Assembly (NCBI GenBank): GCA_035644935.1 | Contig: DASQNO010000117.1 | Coordinates: forward strand, 1-48,617 | DNA length: 48,617 bases | Origin: CADCVW01 sp035644935 | GTDB lineage: Bacteria; Pseudomonadota; Alphaproteobacteria; Sphingomonadales; Sphingomonadaceae | Direction of reading: 5' to 3' | Part shown: piece by piece, positions 25,009-34,198 of the stretch | Layout of the letters: every line of letters begins with the position of its first letter | How positions within the stretch are numbered: the stretch's first letter is position 1 | Program-made: the position numbers and the translations under genes | The notes under the pieces: generated by a model | What the model was told of the DNA's origin: nothing | Database searches by the model: none | The model's input: only the letters and a program-made list of their open reading frames with translations

Positions 25009-26061
25009 ATGCCGCTTTCTCCTCCGCCGCTGCGCCTGACGATCGACGGCGACGCCCTTGTTTCCAACTGGCAATGGCTGCGCGCGCGGGGCGGCCGCGC
25101 GACGTGCGGCGCGGCGGTCAAGGCGGACGGCTACGGCCTGGGCGGGCGAGAGGTGGTGGCCGTGCTCGCCGCCGCCGGCTGCCGCGACTTCTTCGTCGCG
25201 ACCTGGGGCGAGGCGGAGGCCTTGCTGCCTTATGGCTGGGAGATCGGCTTCTCCGTGCTGCACGGCGTGCGCGCGCAGGACATGGAGGCGGCGCTGACGA
25301 TGCCGGCGCGGCCGGTGCTCAACACGCCCGCCCAGGTGGCGCGCTGGAAGCCGACGGGACGCCCTTGCGATGTCATGGTCGACACCGGCATGAACCGGCT
25401 GGGGCTAACGGTGGCGGATGCCACGTCCGGGCTCCTCAACGACCTGTCGATCGACACGCTGATGAGCCATCTCGCCTGCGCCGACGAGCCGGGCAATCCC
25501 AGTAACGAAGAACAGCGAGCAAGCCTGGCTGCCGTCGCGCAGACCGTGCCGGCCAAACGATACAGCCTGGCCAATTCCGCCGGTATCTGCCTTGGCACGG
25601 ATTACGCGTTCGATCTGACGCGCCCCGGGCTCGCGCTCTACGGCGGCATTCCCGTGCCGGGCGATCATGCACAGCAGGAGGGATTGCAGCAGGTCGCGCA
25701 CATCGAGGCCGAGGTGCTTTGCGTCCGCACGGTGCTGGCCGGCGAGAGCGTCGGATACAATGCGACCTACCGGGCGCAGCGGGACGAGCGCGTTGCCATC
25801 ATCAACCTGGGCTATGCGGACGGCTATGGCCGCGGCTTCTCGGGTGCGCCCGCGGCGGTGCGGCACGGACCCGGGCCGCTGGACGTTGTCGGCCGCGTGT
25901 CGATGGACCTGGTCGCGGTGCGGCTTGGGGACGTGGACGTCGCGGAAGGCGACTGGCTGTACGTCGACTTCGACCTGCCCGAGGCGGCGGCGCAGTCCGG
26001 ACGCTCGCAGTACGAGCTGCTGACGGGCCTGGGCGCGCGGTTCGAACGGCGCTGGCTGTGA
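25009..26061 (+). CDS. alr: Alanine racemase
   Basis: Interconverts L- and D-alanine, supplying D-Ala for peptidoglycan. The PLP lysine is in GAAVKADGYGLG and the catalytic tyrosine is in SVGYNATYRAQR; the C-terminal LGYADGYGRG and VVGRVSMD are typical. From ATG 25009 it has 350 residues; GTG 24961, which begins 11 bases after the transporter stop, would add 16 Asn/Ala/Arg residues not seen in most relatives. The stop overlaps the start of the MlaE gene (GTGA), so this enzyme and the lipid transporter below are translationally coupled. Confidence 0.94.
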   Translation: MPLSPPPLRLTIDGDALVSNWQWLRARGGRATCGAAVKADGYGLGGREVVAVLAAAGCRDFFVATWGEAEALLPYGWEIGFSVLHGVRAQDMEAALTMPARPVLNTPAQVARWKPTGRPCDVMVDTGMNRLGLTVADATSGLLNDLSIDTLMSHLACADEPGNPSNEEQRASLAAVAQTVPAKRYSLANSAGICLGTDYAFDLTRPGLALYGGIPVPGDHAQQEGLQQVAHIEAEVLCVRTVLAGESVGYNATYRAQRDERVAIINLGYADGYGRGFSGAPAAVRHGPGPLDVVGRVSMDLVAVRLGDVDVAEGDWLYVDFDLPEAAAQSGRSQYELLTGLGARFERRWL

Positions 26062-26837
26062 ACGCATTGGCGCCGTTCGCCGCGCTCGGTCGGCCGATGC
26101 TCGCCGGCCTGTCCGCGATCGGCCGCGTGGCGATTTTCGCGGGGCGCACCGCGCGCCATGCCATCAACCCGCCTTATTACCCCGACCGGCTGCTGAGCCA
26201 ACTTGTGCAGATCGGCTGGTTCTCGCTCCCTGTCGTCGGCCTAACCGCCTTGTTCACCGGCGCCGCGCTGGCGCAGCAGATCTACACGGGCGGCTCGCGG
26301 CTTTCGGCGCAATCGGCGGTGCCGTCGATCGTGATGATCGGCATCGTGCGCGAACTGGGCCCCGTTCTGCTCGGGCTGATGGTGGCGGGCCGCGTATCGG
26401 CGGCGATGGCGGCGGAGCTCGGGACGATGCGGGTCACCGAACAGATCGACGCGCTGTCGACGCTGCGCACCGATCCCTACCGCTATCTGATCGCGCCGCG
26501 CATGGCCGCCGCGCTGATCGCGCTGCCGCTGCTGGTGCTGGTCGCCAACGCGTTGGGCGTGCTCGGCGGCTTCCTGCTCAGCGTCTACAAGCTGGGGTTT
26601 AATCCCGTGCGCTACCTCGAAGCGTCGCGGCGCATCCTGGAGTGGGACGACCTCGGCATGAGCCTCGTCAAGGCGGGCGTGTTCGGCTTCTTCATTGCCC
26701 TGATGGGCTGCTACCACGGTTTCCGCTCGACGGGCGGCGCGGCGGGCGTCGGCCGGGCGACGACCAATGCCGTCGTGTCCGCATTCCTGCTCATCCTGCT
26801 GAGCAATCTCGTCATCACCGTCGCGGCGTTCGGATGA
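26058..26837 (+). CDS. mlaE: MlaE-family phospholipid ABC transporter permease
   Basis: Permease subunit of the Mla-type lipid transport system that maintains outer-membrane asymmetry. It has 259 residues and five or six hydrophobic segments, with the family signature VMIGIVRELGPVLLGLMVAGRVSAAMAAELGTMRVTEQ. GTG 26058 overlaps the alanine racemase stop and the stop overlaps the ATPase start, so the three genes are one translational unit. No MlaD or MlaB/C partner follows in the window. Confidence 0.92.
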   Translation: MNALAPFAALGRPMLAGLSAIGRVAIFAGRTARHAINPPYYPDRLLSQLVQIGWFSLPVVGLTALFTGAALAQQIYTGGSRLSAQSAVPSIVMIGIVRELGPVLLGLMVAGRVSAAMAAELGTMRVTEQIDALSTLRTDPYRYLIAPRMAAALIALPLLVLVANALGVLGGFLLSVYKLGFNPVRYLEASRRILEWDDLGMSLVKAGVFGFFIALMGCYHGFRSTGGAAGVGRATTNAVVSAFLLILLSNLVITVAAFG

Positions 26838-27595
26838 GCGAGGAGGCGCCCCGGCTCCGCATTCGCGGGCTTGCAAAGTCGTTCGATGGCACGCCGGTGC
26901 TTACGGACGTCGATCTCGATGTCGGCATTGGGGAATCGCTTGCGGTGATCGGTCAGTCGGGCACGGGCAAGTCGGTGCTGATCAAGTGCGTATTGGGACT
27001 ACTGCACCCCGACTCCGGCTCGATCCTGATCGACGGCGAGGAAATGGTTGGGGCGAAGGCCGAAACGCGCCGGCGACTGCGCGCCAAGTTTGGCATGCTG
27101 TTCCAAGGCGGCGCGCTATTCGACAGCCTGCCCGTCTGGCGCAACGTTACCTTCGGCCTGACCCAGGGCCGCGCCGGCCGCGTCGCGGAGATGCGCGAGA
27201 TCGCGGTCACCAGCCTGCGCCGCGTCGGACTGGATGCTGACATTCTCGATCGGCGCCCGTCCGAAATTTCCGGCGGCATGCAGAAACGCGTCGCCTTAGC
27301 CCGCGCCATCGCGCCGGGACCGGAGATACTGCTGTTCGACGAACCGACCACGGGGCTCGACCCGATCCGGGCCGGAGTGATCAACGAACTCATCTGTGCG
27401 CTTGTTGCCGATCTCGGCGTGACTGCGTTGACCATCACCCACGATATGGTTTCGGCACGCCGGGTCGCCCATCACGTGGCGATGCTGCATGAAGGACGGA
27501 TAGTTTGGCACGGCACGCGCGCCCAACTAGACTCGTCCGGAAACGCCTACGTGGATCAATTCGTAAAAGGCCGTTCCGATGAAGGAGCGTGTTAA
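26834..27595 (+). CDS. mlaF: MlaF-family phospholipid ABC transporter ATP-binding protein
   Basis: ATPase partner of MlaE. It has 253 residues, with Walker A IGQSGTGKS (39-47), the FQGGALFDSLPVWRNV region typical of MlaF, signature EISGGMQKRVALARA and Walker B ILLFDEPTTGLDP. It overlaps the permease stop by four bases. It ends at a TAA, after which the DNA becomes visibly poorer in GC and carries no recognised gene for about 470 bases. The usual MlaD gene is not present. Confidence 0.92.
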   Translation: MSEEAPRLRIRGLAKSFDGTPVLTDVDLDVGIGESLAVIGQSGTGKSVLIKCVLGLLHPDSGSILIDGEEMVGAKAETRRRLRAKFGMLFQGGALFDSLPVWRNVTFGLTQGRAGRVAEMREIAVTSLRRVGLDADILDRRPSEISGGMQKRVALARAIAPGPEILLFDEPTTGLDPIRAGVINELICALVADLGVTALTITHDMVSARRVAHHVAMLHEGRIVWHGTRAQLDSSGNAYVDQFVKGRSDEGAC

Positions 27596-28069
27596 ACGAG
27601 TTAATTCACCCGCTAACTGGCTCCAACTGCAGCGACGTTGCGCGGGTCCAGCGCGAGGCAAAAGCCACTCGTAATCATGAGTCCAGCAGAAGTAGCATTC
27701 TCATTGAGACGCCGTGCTTAAGGACGTTGCGAACCCACGAAGTGTCAGCGATCTTGCCGGGACGGACGAAATATAGGCGCACGTGGCACCGTCGTGCCCG
27801 GATAAGGCCGCCCCTTGGAAGTAGTCTTTCGACGCAGCGGGACTGCAAGGTGCCACTTGGTTAGACAAACGATACAACCTCAAGGTCAATCGTGCCGCGG
27901 CGTCGTTCCACATTGCCGCCTCGTTCAGAAGGGCTGTTACTCGAATCACGAGGCCGTGAGCCGCCAAGGCCTACGCTCGTTTCGCCAACTATTGCTAAAC
28001 GCATTTCATCGCGCGGCTGCGCCAAGCCGCTTCCCGCAATTCCAACCAGAACGGCAAGATCCGAGTTAC
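27596..28069. other. Non-coding, lower-GC stretch
   Basis: About 470 bases between mlaF and the convergent beta-hydroxylase gene. Short open frames occur on both strands (for example 27589-27864, 27815-28096 and 27701-27967) but none has a good start, typical codon use or a family I recognise. I see no tRNA, inverted-repeat ends or palindromic repeat of the classes found elsewhere. The composition resembles the island to its right, so it is probably a boundary or remnant of horizontally acquired DNA. Confidence 0.5.
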
Positions 28070-29221
28070 CTAGTCAAGAGCAGGGCCGCTGAATAACGCG
28101 CCGACCTCGCGCCTCTCCTGATCGCTGAGTTCGGGACGCCAGATGTCGAAGATCAGCACCACGCGATCCTGATCGCCTTCGTTCCAAGCTTCATGCTCGA
28201 TCGTATCGTCGAAGATCAGGAGTTTGCCCTCTTCCCATTGTCTTACTTCGTTGCCGACTCTGAAGCCGCAGCCGGCGGGTACTATCAACGGAAGATGACA
28301 TATAAGCCGAGCGTTGTGCGTGCCCGTGTGCGGAGCGATGCGCGCGCCGGCACGCAGGAGCGAAAACATGATCGTCGGCGAGTTGCTGATGCGGGGCAGG
28401 GGGGCCGACTGCACCGCATGCCACGTTCGCGGGCAGCGAGCGATCATCTCCTCTGAGGAGTTGCCATTCTCGCAAATGAACAGCGCACTCCAGTCGCCGC
28501 TATCGAGCAGGTGATTGTCATCCGTTCGCGGGCTGTTGGAGTGTCGCTGAAGATAAGGGCGAAAATCTCCGGTTCCGGCCGCCATCAGTCGCTTCAATTC
28601 GTCCGTGATATCGCTCGTTGCCGATTCCACGGCGGCGACCCAGTCGAAGGCTTCGGTATCGTAGAACTGAATTTGGGGTAACTCGGGCATATAATAGCCC
28701 GTGGGTTCCTGAACGTAAATCTGCGTTCGGCCCGATAGGATTTCGAGGGACTTGCGGAATCTTGGACTCCGCTGCTCGGGCGGTAGTCCGCGATTGACCA
28801 GTGCGAGCTCTCTGCGCTGCTCGACCCGAACTTTGAACTGAGCCACCCAATTCTCAGCGCGGCGAAGCTCGGGGACGAGATCGTTAGGTATCTGCTGCCC
28901 CGCAGCGATCAGAAGCGCGCTTTCATAGAAATTGAGAGCGACTCGATCATCGCCAGCCTTGGCCCGACAATCCGCCTTCATGATGTGCCCACGCACAATC
29001 CGCGGCTCCAGCTTCAGAAGGCTATCGAGAGCGTCCTCCTCGCCCGCCAAGTCTTGCTGCCCGCGACATGCGGCTGCCAGCAAAAGCCATATCTGACTAT
29101 TTGCACGCCCCGTCTGCGTTACCTTCTCGAACCGTTCTCTCGCATCGCCGGGGCGGCCGTTTCGCAGGGCATCGAAGCCGTCGCGTACCAGGCGCTCCGC
29201 CTCATGGCTGCTAAGCTGCAT
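28070..29221 (-). CDS. TPR plus aspartyl/asparaginyl beta-hydroxylase domain protein
   Basis: A 383-residue protein. The first 110 residues are TPR-like helices. The last 170 form an aspartyl/asparaginyl beta-hydroxylase domain, an Fe(II)/2-oxoglutarate fold, with HTGTHN at 298-303 (iron-binding His298), then IFDDTIEHEAWN (His343) and RVVLIFDIW for 2-oxoglutarate. The ATG at 29221 has a GGAGG ribosome-binding site six bases upstream; an upstream in-frame start to 29284 adds a tail with no support. It follows the TonB-dependent receptor on the same strand behind a strong terminator. Such pairs recur in sphingomonads, but the hydroxylation target is not known. Confidence 0.88.
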   Translation of the reverse strand: MQLSSHEAERLVRDGFDALRNGRPGDARERFEKVTQTGRANSQIWLLLAAACRGQQDLAGEEDALDSLLKLEPRIVRGHIMKADCRAKAGDDRVALNFYESALLIAAGQQIPNDLVPELRRAENWVAQFKVRVEQRRELALVNRGLPPEQRSPRFRKSLEILSGRTQIYVQEPTGYYMPELPQIQFYDTEAFDWVAAVESATSDITDELKRLMAAGTGDFRPYLQRHSNSPRTDDNHLLDSGDWSALFICENGNSSEEMIARCPRTWHAVQSAPLPRISNSPTIMFSLLRAGARIAPHTGTHNARLICHLPLIVPAGCGFRVGNEVRQWEEGKLLIFDDTIEHEAWNEGDQDRVVLIFDIWRPELSDQERREVGALFSGPALD

Positions 29222-29317
29222 CGAACCTCCGGTTGAAGAAGCCGCAACGTGATCGTTCACGCAACGTAGAATGAATACCCGCACATGCCGCGAAGCCGAC
29301 CACTTCGCACAGCTATC

Positions 29318-29352
29318 AAAAAAAAGGGGGCCGGAACCATGTCCCGACCCCC
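29318..29352 (-). terminator. Rho-independent terminator after the TonB-dependent receptor
   Basis: On the minus strand GGGGGTCGG (29352-29344) pairs with CCGGCCCCC (29334-29326), nine pairs including one wobble, around a nine-base loop. Eight T residues (29325-29318) follow. It is the clearest terminator in the window. It lies between the receptor and the hydroxylase gene that it precedes, so the latter depends on readthrough or its own promoter. Confidence 0.9.
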
Positions 29353-29371
29353 TTCATACGATTACTTCCCT

Positions 29372-32300
29372 TTAGAAACGAGCGCGGACACCAGCATAGA
29401 AGGTGCGACCCTGTGTTTCATAGATCGCGTCGGTGCCGACGGTACCCGTCAAGCCGAACGGCGCGAAGGTATTCAGAAGGTTATCGACGCCAACATAGAA
29501 CCGGAGGCCACCTTTGCCGTTGGCGGGGTTCGTGACATCCCACTGGAACCGAATAGCGTGGTAAAATACCTCGGGGTACTCATCCACAACTGCGAAGTCC
29601 AAGTTCGTGGGCGGCTCGCCATTCGTCGTATTGAAGCTTTCAAAGGTGCTCACATACTGCTCGCCGATGTATCGCAGCTGGTAACCAAAGGTGAACGCCC
29701 CGAACTTCAGATCCGTGTCCCAGCGGAACTCGTCCGCCGGGGTGCCTAGCTCGCGCCGGAGAACATTCTCGAACTTCGGGCGAATTGGATCCTGGAAGTT
29801 GCTGCTCTCCAAAGTGTGCACGTAGATCAGATTTGTCTCGACGCGGGCGGGTCCGAGATTCGCCCGATAGGCCAGTTCGAAGTCGATACCCCGGCGGGTC
29901 CGGCTCGCGAAGTTCAAACCAGACTGAAGCAGGGTATTCCCCTGGATCTGACCCGGAATTTCGTCGAAACCGCCCCCACCCGCGGGTCCGCGGTACCGCT
30001 GAAAGAGCGAGCAGAAAGGATTGTTGAGCGTCGGTGAATCGTAGCAGTTATTCGCAATCGCCTGCGCGCCGAGCGCCACGATCACATCTTTCACCTCGAT
30101 GTCATAATAATCGGCACTGAACGAGAAGCCAGGAAGGAAGGTCGGCTGGAGCACGACGCCGAGCGTATAGGAGTCGGACGTCTCCTCCTTCAGGTTGGGA
30201 TTGCTCCCGCTGAGAACCGCAAGCGAGGGGGCTCCAAGCGACGCCAGATTGGGAAGAAGCGCCCCGAGGTCAGCCGCACAATTGGCTGCACGCGTTCCGC
30301 TTCCCGCCCCGATCTGTGCACCCGAGCAGGGATCAGCAAACCCAGGTGCGAAGTTCGGCACGATCGGGAAGGCCGTTTCAGCGACGCTCGGTGCGCGAAC
30401 CGAACGGCCGTAATTGCCCCTGAACCTCACGCCGCGAACCGGGCTCCACTCAGCGCCGGCATTGTAGGAATAGACGGTGCCGATGGTGCTGTAGTCCGAA
30501 ATACGTCCCGCAGCCGTGACGCTCAGCTCCTGGAAGAAGGGAACGTCACGCAGCAGAGGCAGCCGGACCTCGGCGAACGCCTCCTTTATCTCCGTTGCTT
30601 CCGGACGTGCGTTGCCAAGCACAAGGAAATTGGTGACACCTTGCAGAACTTCGTTCGGCTGGGTGTATTCAGCATCCTCCCGCCGATACTCGCCGCCGAC
30701 AGCAAAGCCAATCGGTCCGCCGGGAAGCTCGAACAGCTGGCTGAGATCACCAGACACAAATCCCGAGACCACGAACTGTTCGATGGACGCGGTATCTGTT
30801 CCCGAGAACGAGACATAATTAGCTGCGGCCTGATTGGATGCACTTCCTGAGCCGAAGGGATTCAAGGGGACGCATGCAGCGATGTCCGACTGGAGACGCG
30901 CTGCAATAAAGGCATTCTGGGATGCTTGCAGACCGGCTGACTGGAACGGCACCGCCGCCGCCGGGTCAAACTGCGACCGGCACTGGATCTGCCCAGTCGC
31001 GGGGTTGCGACCCGCGTCGAGCGCAAGCAGGAACTTCTGCCTGTCCACAAACCCGCTGTTGGTGTTGGATTCCTCGAACTTACCGTAGTTGGCGGAGAGT
31101 TCGTAGCTCCAATCCGTGTTGAAGGTGCCGCGAAGGCCGACGACTGCGCGATAGGTCTCACGCTGGAAGGTCTGGTCGCGGATGCCGAGATCCAGAAACT
31201 GCTTGCCGATCGGAAAGCGGAACGTACCAGCCGCAATCTGGGCCTGCTGGGCAGCCGTCAGATTGCCTGCGGCGGGGCAGGCCGCACCGGTGATCGTCGG
31301 CACGCAGCCCGAGGTCAGGAACGCATTTGCGAGCGTTGTCCGATCCGCAGGGTTCAGGAACGGATTGTCGAGGCGAATACGCTCGCGGTTGGCGTCGAAT
31401 GAACCACCCTGGGTAAAGGTCGTGGCAGCATTGTTGCCGGCGCCTTCGACTCGGGCATATTTAGCTTCGACGAACAGCTCCGCAGCATCGCTGAACTCAA
31501 AGCGCGCCAGCAAGTTGGCATTGTAGCGCTCGAGTTGGGGAAGGATCGACAGAAGGTTGTCTTCACGACCGGTCTGGCCGTTGCCGCCAACGAAAATGGG
31601 ATTGATGGTCGTACCCGTGCGGCTACCCGTCTGCGTAATCAGGCGGCCGTTCTGGTCGAAGAGAAACGTGCAGTTGAACGGGGCTGAATTGGCCGCGGCG
31701 CTTGTGCCGCAAGGCGCTGACCCGCCGATCCGCTGAGACACTGGAACAAGCCCGTTGCGATTGATCGTCGAGCTACGGACATCGCGGAGGAAGGTTCGGT
31801 CCGGAATGCCGTCACTGCCCGAGGGGTCGACGTCGACAACGAACAACCCGTCGTTCGTCCTGTACTTTCCGATGTCCGAACCGAAAAGGCGTTCCGTCCT
31901 GGAATACTCGCCGTGTAGCGTTATGTTGCCCCGACCCTCGGCGAAGTTCTTGCCGAACATGGCGGAGACGTACTGCTCGCCACCATATCCCTCGCCTGCG
32001 ATGGTGGCGTTGGCGCGCAGTTGCAGGCCGTCGTAGTCGCGCCGCAGGATGAAGTTGACCACGCCCGCGATCGCGTCCGACCCGTAAATCGACGACTGCG
32101 CGCCGGTCACGATGTCGACCCGCTCGATCAGGTCGTTAGGAATGGTGTTGATGTCGACCGAAACGGCGTTGTTCTGGATGTCAGCAGCAACGTGGCGGCG
32201 GCCATTGACGAGGACCAAGGTGCGGGCGGTGCCCAGACCACGAAGATCGAGCAGGTTGAGGCCGGCGATGCCGACGCCCAAGCCAGGGTTCTGCTGTGAG

Positions 32301-32629
32301 AATGTGCTGGACAGCTGCGGCAGCTCGTTCAGCGTATCTCCGACACTGACGTCTCCCGACTGGATGAACTGCTCACCTCCGATGGATGTGACGGGAACAT
32401 TCGACTCCAGGTTCGGCCGACGAATGCGTGAACCGGTCACAACGATGGCGTCGGCTTCACCGGCGTCCCTCTGCGCGTCGGCACCGGATTCGATTTCCAC
32501 TTCGCTCTGCAGCGTTGCGGGATCGTCCTGGCCGGAACCAGTTGCGGGCGTTCCCTGCGCGTACGCTGGAACAGCAGCCAACGAAGCGCAGACGAGCGCT
32601 GTTGAGGATAGGAACCTGGAAATCATCAT
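29372..32629 (-). CDS. TonB-dependent outer-membrane receptor
   Basis: A 1085-residue, active-uptake outer-membrane barrel. Residues 1-24 are a signal peptide ending AYA. The plug domain starts near 61 with AIVVTGSRIRRP, followed by LRGLGTARTLVLVNGRRH and RVDIVTGAQSSIYGSDAIAGVVNFILRR, typical of this family. The rest is the 22-strand barrel, ending in aromatic F as the barrel-sorting residue. No N-terminal signalling extension is seen between the signal and the plug beyond 35 polar residues. The substrate cannot be predicted. It is the large gene of a lower-GC island and shares that composition with the downstream hydroxylase. Confidence 0.93.
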   Translation of the reverse strand: MMISRFLSSTALVCASLAAVPAYAQGTPATGSGQDDPATLQSEVEIESGADAQRDAGEADAIVVTGSRIRRPNLESNVPVTSIGGEQFIQSGDVSVGDTLNELPQLSSTFSQQNPGLGVGIAGLNLLDLRGLGTARTLVLVNGRRHVAADIQNNAVSVDINTIPNDLIERVDIVTGAQSSIYGSDAIAGVVNFILRRDYDGLQLRANATIAGEGYGGEQYVSAMFGKNFAEGRGNITLHGEYSRTERLFGSDIGKYRTNDGLFVVDVDPSGSDGIPDRTFLRDVRSSTINRNGLVPVSQRIGGSAPCGTSAAANSAPFNCTFLFDQNGRLITQTGSRTGTTINPIFVGGNGQTGREDNLLSILPQLERYNANLLARFEFSDAAELFVEAKYARVEGAGNNAATTFTQGGSFDANRERIRLDNPFLNPADRTTLANAFLTSGCVPTITGAACPAAGNLTAAQQAQIAAGTFRFPIGKQFLDLGIRDQTFQRETYRAVVGLRGTFNTDWSYELSANYGKFEESNTNSGFVDRQKFLLALDAGRNPATGQIQCRSQFDPAAAVPFQSAGLQASQNAFIAARLQSDIAACVPLNPFGSGSASNQAAANYVSFSGTDTASIEQFVVSGFVSGDLSQLFELPGGPIGFAVGGEYRREDAEYTQPNEVLQGVTNFLVLGNARPEATEIKEAFAEVRLPLLRDVPFFQELSVTAAGRISDYSTIGTVYSYNAGAEWSPVRGVRFRGNYGRSVRAPSVAETAFPIVPNFAPGFADPCSGAQIGAGSGTRAANCAADLGALLPNLASLGAPSLAVLSGSNPNLKEETSDSYTLGVVLQPTFLPGFSFSADYYDIEVKDVIVALGAQAIANNCYDSPTLNNPFCSLFQRYRGPAGGGGFDEIPGQIQGNTLLQSGLNFASRTRRGIDFELAYRANLGPARVETNLIYVHTLESSNFQDPIRPKFENVLRRELGTPADEFRWDTDLKFGAFTFGYQLRYIGEQYVSTFESFNTTNGEPPTNLDFAVVDEYPEVFYHAIRFQWDVTNPANGKGGLRFYVGVDNLLNTFAPFGLTGTVGTDAIYETQGRTFYAGVRARF

Positions 32630-32775
32630 GGCTTTGCTCCGCCGATGGTTCGTGTCTGGAAATTGCTAACCCTCGCACCTAGCCTGAACCTTTCGGTCAG
32701 GTGAATAGCCACTGCGGGTGAAAAGGGTCGTTCCTCACGATCGCCGTGAGACTGACACATATTTGCCACAGTCGC

Positions 32776-33453
32776 TTAAGTGGCCGGCCGGTCGGGTTTA
32801 CGAGTGTCTACCGGAGCCTTGGCAAGCCGCTTGTCCGGGTAGGCGCACCACGCGACCACGGGGCACCGCCAGCATTCCGGCGCCCGCGCCTTGCAGACGT
32901 GGCGGCCGTGCAGGATCAGCCAATGGTGGGCGTTGCGCAGAAACGGGGGCGGGGTGACGGCTTCGAGCGCGGCTTCCACCGCCAGCGGCGTCGGGCCGGG
33001 CGCCAGGCCCGTGCGGTTCGCGACGCGGAAGACGTGGGTGTCGACGGCGATCGTGTCCGCCCCGAAGGCGACGTTCATGACCACGTTGGCGGTCTTGCGG
33101 CCGACCCCGGCGAGCGCTTCGAGAGCGTCGCGATCCGCCGGCACCTGGCCGCTATGCCGTTCGATCAGTTGCTGGGCCATGAGGATGACGTTTCGGGCCT
33201 TGGTGTTGAACAGGCCGATGGTCTTGATGCGGTCGCGCAAGCCGTCCTCGCCCAGCGCCAGCATCGCGGCCGGCGTGGACACCTGCGCGAACAGGCCGCG
33301 GGTCGCCAGGTTGACGCTGACGTCGGTCGCCTGCGCGGACAGCGCCACCGCGACGAGAAGCGTATAAAGATTGACGAACTCGAGCTCGGTCCGCGGCTCC
33401 GGGTCGGCGTCTCGGAGCGCCGCGTAGAAGGCGTGCGCCTCGTCGGGGGTCAT
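32776..33453 (-). CDS. nth: Endonuclease III (DNA glycosylase/AP lyase)
   Basis: Base-excision repair enzyme that removes oxidised pyrimidines. It has 225 residues. The helix-hairpin-helix is LEALAGVGRKTANVV with the catalytic Lys in GRKTA, and the catalytic Asp in VDTHVFR. The four-cysteine cluster at the C-terminus reads C-x6-C-x2-C-x5-C (CKARAPECWRCPVVAWC). Its ATG overlaps the dapB stop (ATGA), so the two are coupled. Confidence 0.95.
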   Translation of the reverse strand: MTPDEAHAFYAALRDADPEPRTELEFVNLYTLLVAVALSAQATDVSVNLATRGLFAQVSTPAAMLALGEDGLRDRIKTIGLFNTKARNVILMAQQLIERHSGQVPADRDALEALAGVGRKTANVVMNVAFGADTIAVDTHVFRVANRTGLAPGPTPLAVEAALEAVTPPPFLRNAHHWLILHGRHVCKARAPECWRCPVVAWCAYPDKRLAKAPVDTRKPDRPAT

Positions 33454-34154
33454 GGGGTTCCGAGTACGTCCGTCATCGCATAGCGGCCCGGCGGCTTTCC
33501 GATCAGCCAGCGCGCCGCCGCCAGCGCGCCACGGGCGAAGACGGCGCGGCTTTCGGCGCGGTGCGACAGGATCACGCGTTCCGATGGCCCTGCGAAGATG
33601 ACGTCGTGATCGCCCGCCACGGTGCCGCCGCGCAACGACGCGTAGCCGATCGCGCCGGGCGTCCGCGCGCCGGACCGGTCGACCCTGACAGGCGCGGCCT
33701 CGCCCAACCCGCGCCCGCGCGCGGCGCTGTCGCCCAGCAGCAGCGCCGTGCCCGACGGCGCGTCGCGCTTGGCGGCGTGATGCATCTCCAGGATCTCAAT
33801 ATCCCACTCGGCACCCAGCCGCGCCGCCGCAACGCGCGTCAGCTGCGCCAGCAGCGTCACGCCCAGCGACATGTTGGCGGACTGCAGCACCGCGACATGC
33901 TTCGCCGCCCGATCGATGCGGGCGTCGGCCAGCGTGTCCAGGCCAGTGGTGCCGATCACGATCGGGAGAGCCGCAGATAGCGCGCGGTCGAGGCTGCCGG
34001 CGAGGGCTGAAGGCGCCGAGAAGTCGATCAGGACGTCGGCCCGGTCTTCGGACAGCGCGAAGTCCGGCGCGCGTTCGATCTCCGCCAACAGCGCCGCGCG
34101 CATCCGGCCGCCGCTGGCGACAAGACCGACCAAGACCTGTTCCGCATCCCGCAT
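33450..34154 (-). CDS. dapB: 4-Hydroxy-tetrahydrodipicolinate reductase, compact form
   Basis: Diaminopimelate and lysine pathway enzyme, supplying peptidoglycan precursors. From ATG 34154 (AAGGGG ribosome-binding site) it has 234 residues, shorter than the usual 250-270. The C-terminal substrate half is normal, with EMHHAAKRDAPSGTA and the IGTTGL motif. The N-terminal nucleotide-binding loop is unusual: VGLVASGGRMR in place of a G-x-x-G-x-x-G stretch, and the next 35 residues are largely missing before DVLIDFSAP. The identity is clear from the second half; the cofactor preference is not. Confidence 0.9.
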   Translation of the reverse strand: MRDAEQVLVGLVASGGRMRAALLAEIERAPDFALSEDRADVLIDFSAPSALAGSLDRALSAALPIVIGTTGLDTLADARIDRAAKHVAVLQSANMSLGVTLLAQLTRVAAARLGAEWDIEILEMHHAAKRDAPSGTALLLGDSAARGRGLGEAAPVRVDRSGARTPGAIGYASLRGGTVAGDHDVIFAGPSERVILSHRAESRAVFARGALAAARWLIGKPPGRYAMTDVLGTP

Positions 34155-34198
34155 CCCGACCCCTTGCGGTGCTTCTCCTGCGCCTGCAACCACCCGGA

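Noticed and set aside
27596..28069. Degraded insertion sequence or tRNA integration site
   Set aside because: No inverted ends, direct repeats, transposase fragments or tRNA could be recognised by eye; only the composition hints at transfer.
27589..28096. Short ORFs in the lower-GC gap after mlaF
   Set aside because: No family, no good ribosome-binding site, atypical codon use, and overlapping open frames on both strands.
32690..32760. EcfG promoter for the TonB-dependent receptor (GGAAC on minus strand near 32735)
   Set aside because: The bases 16-17 downstream do not match CGTT.
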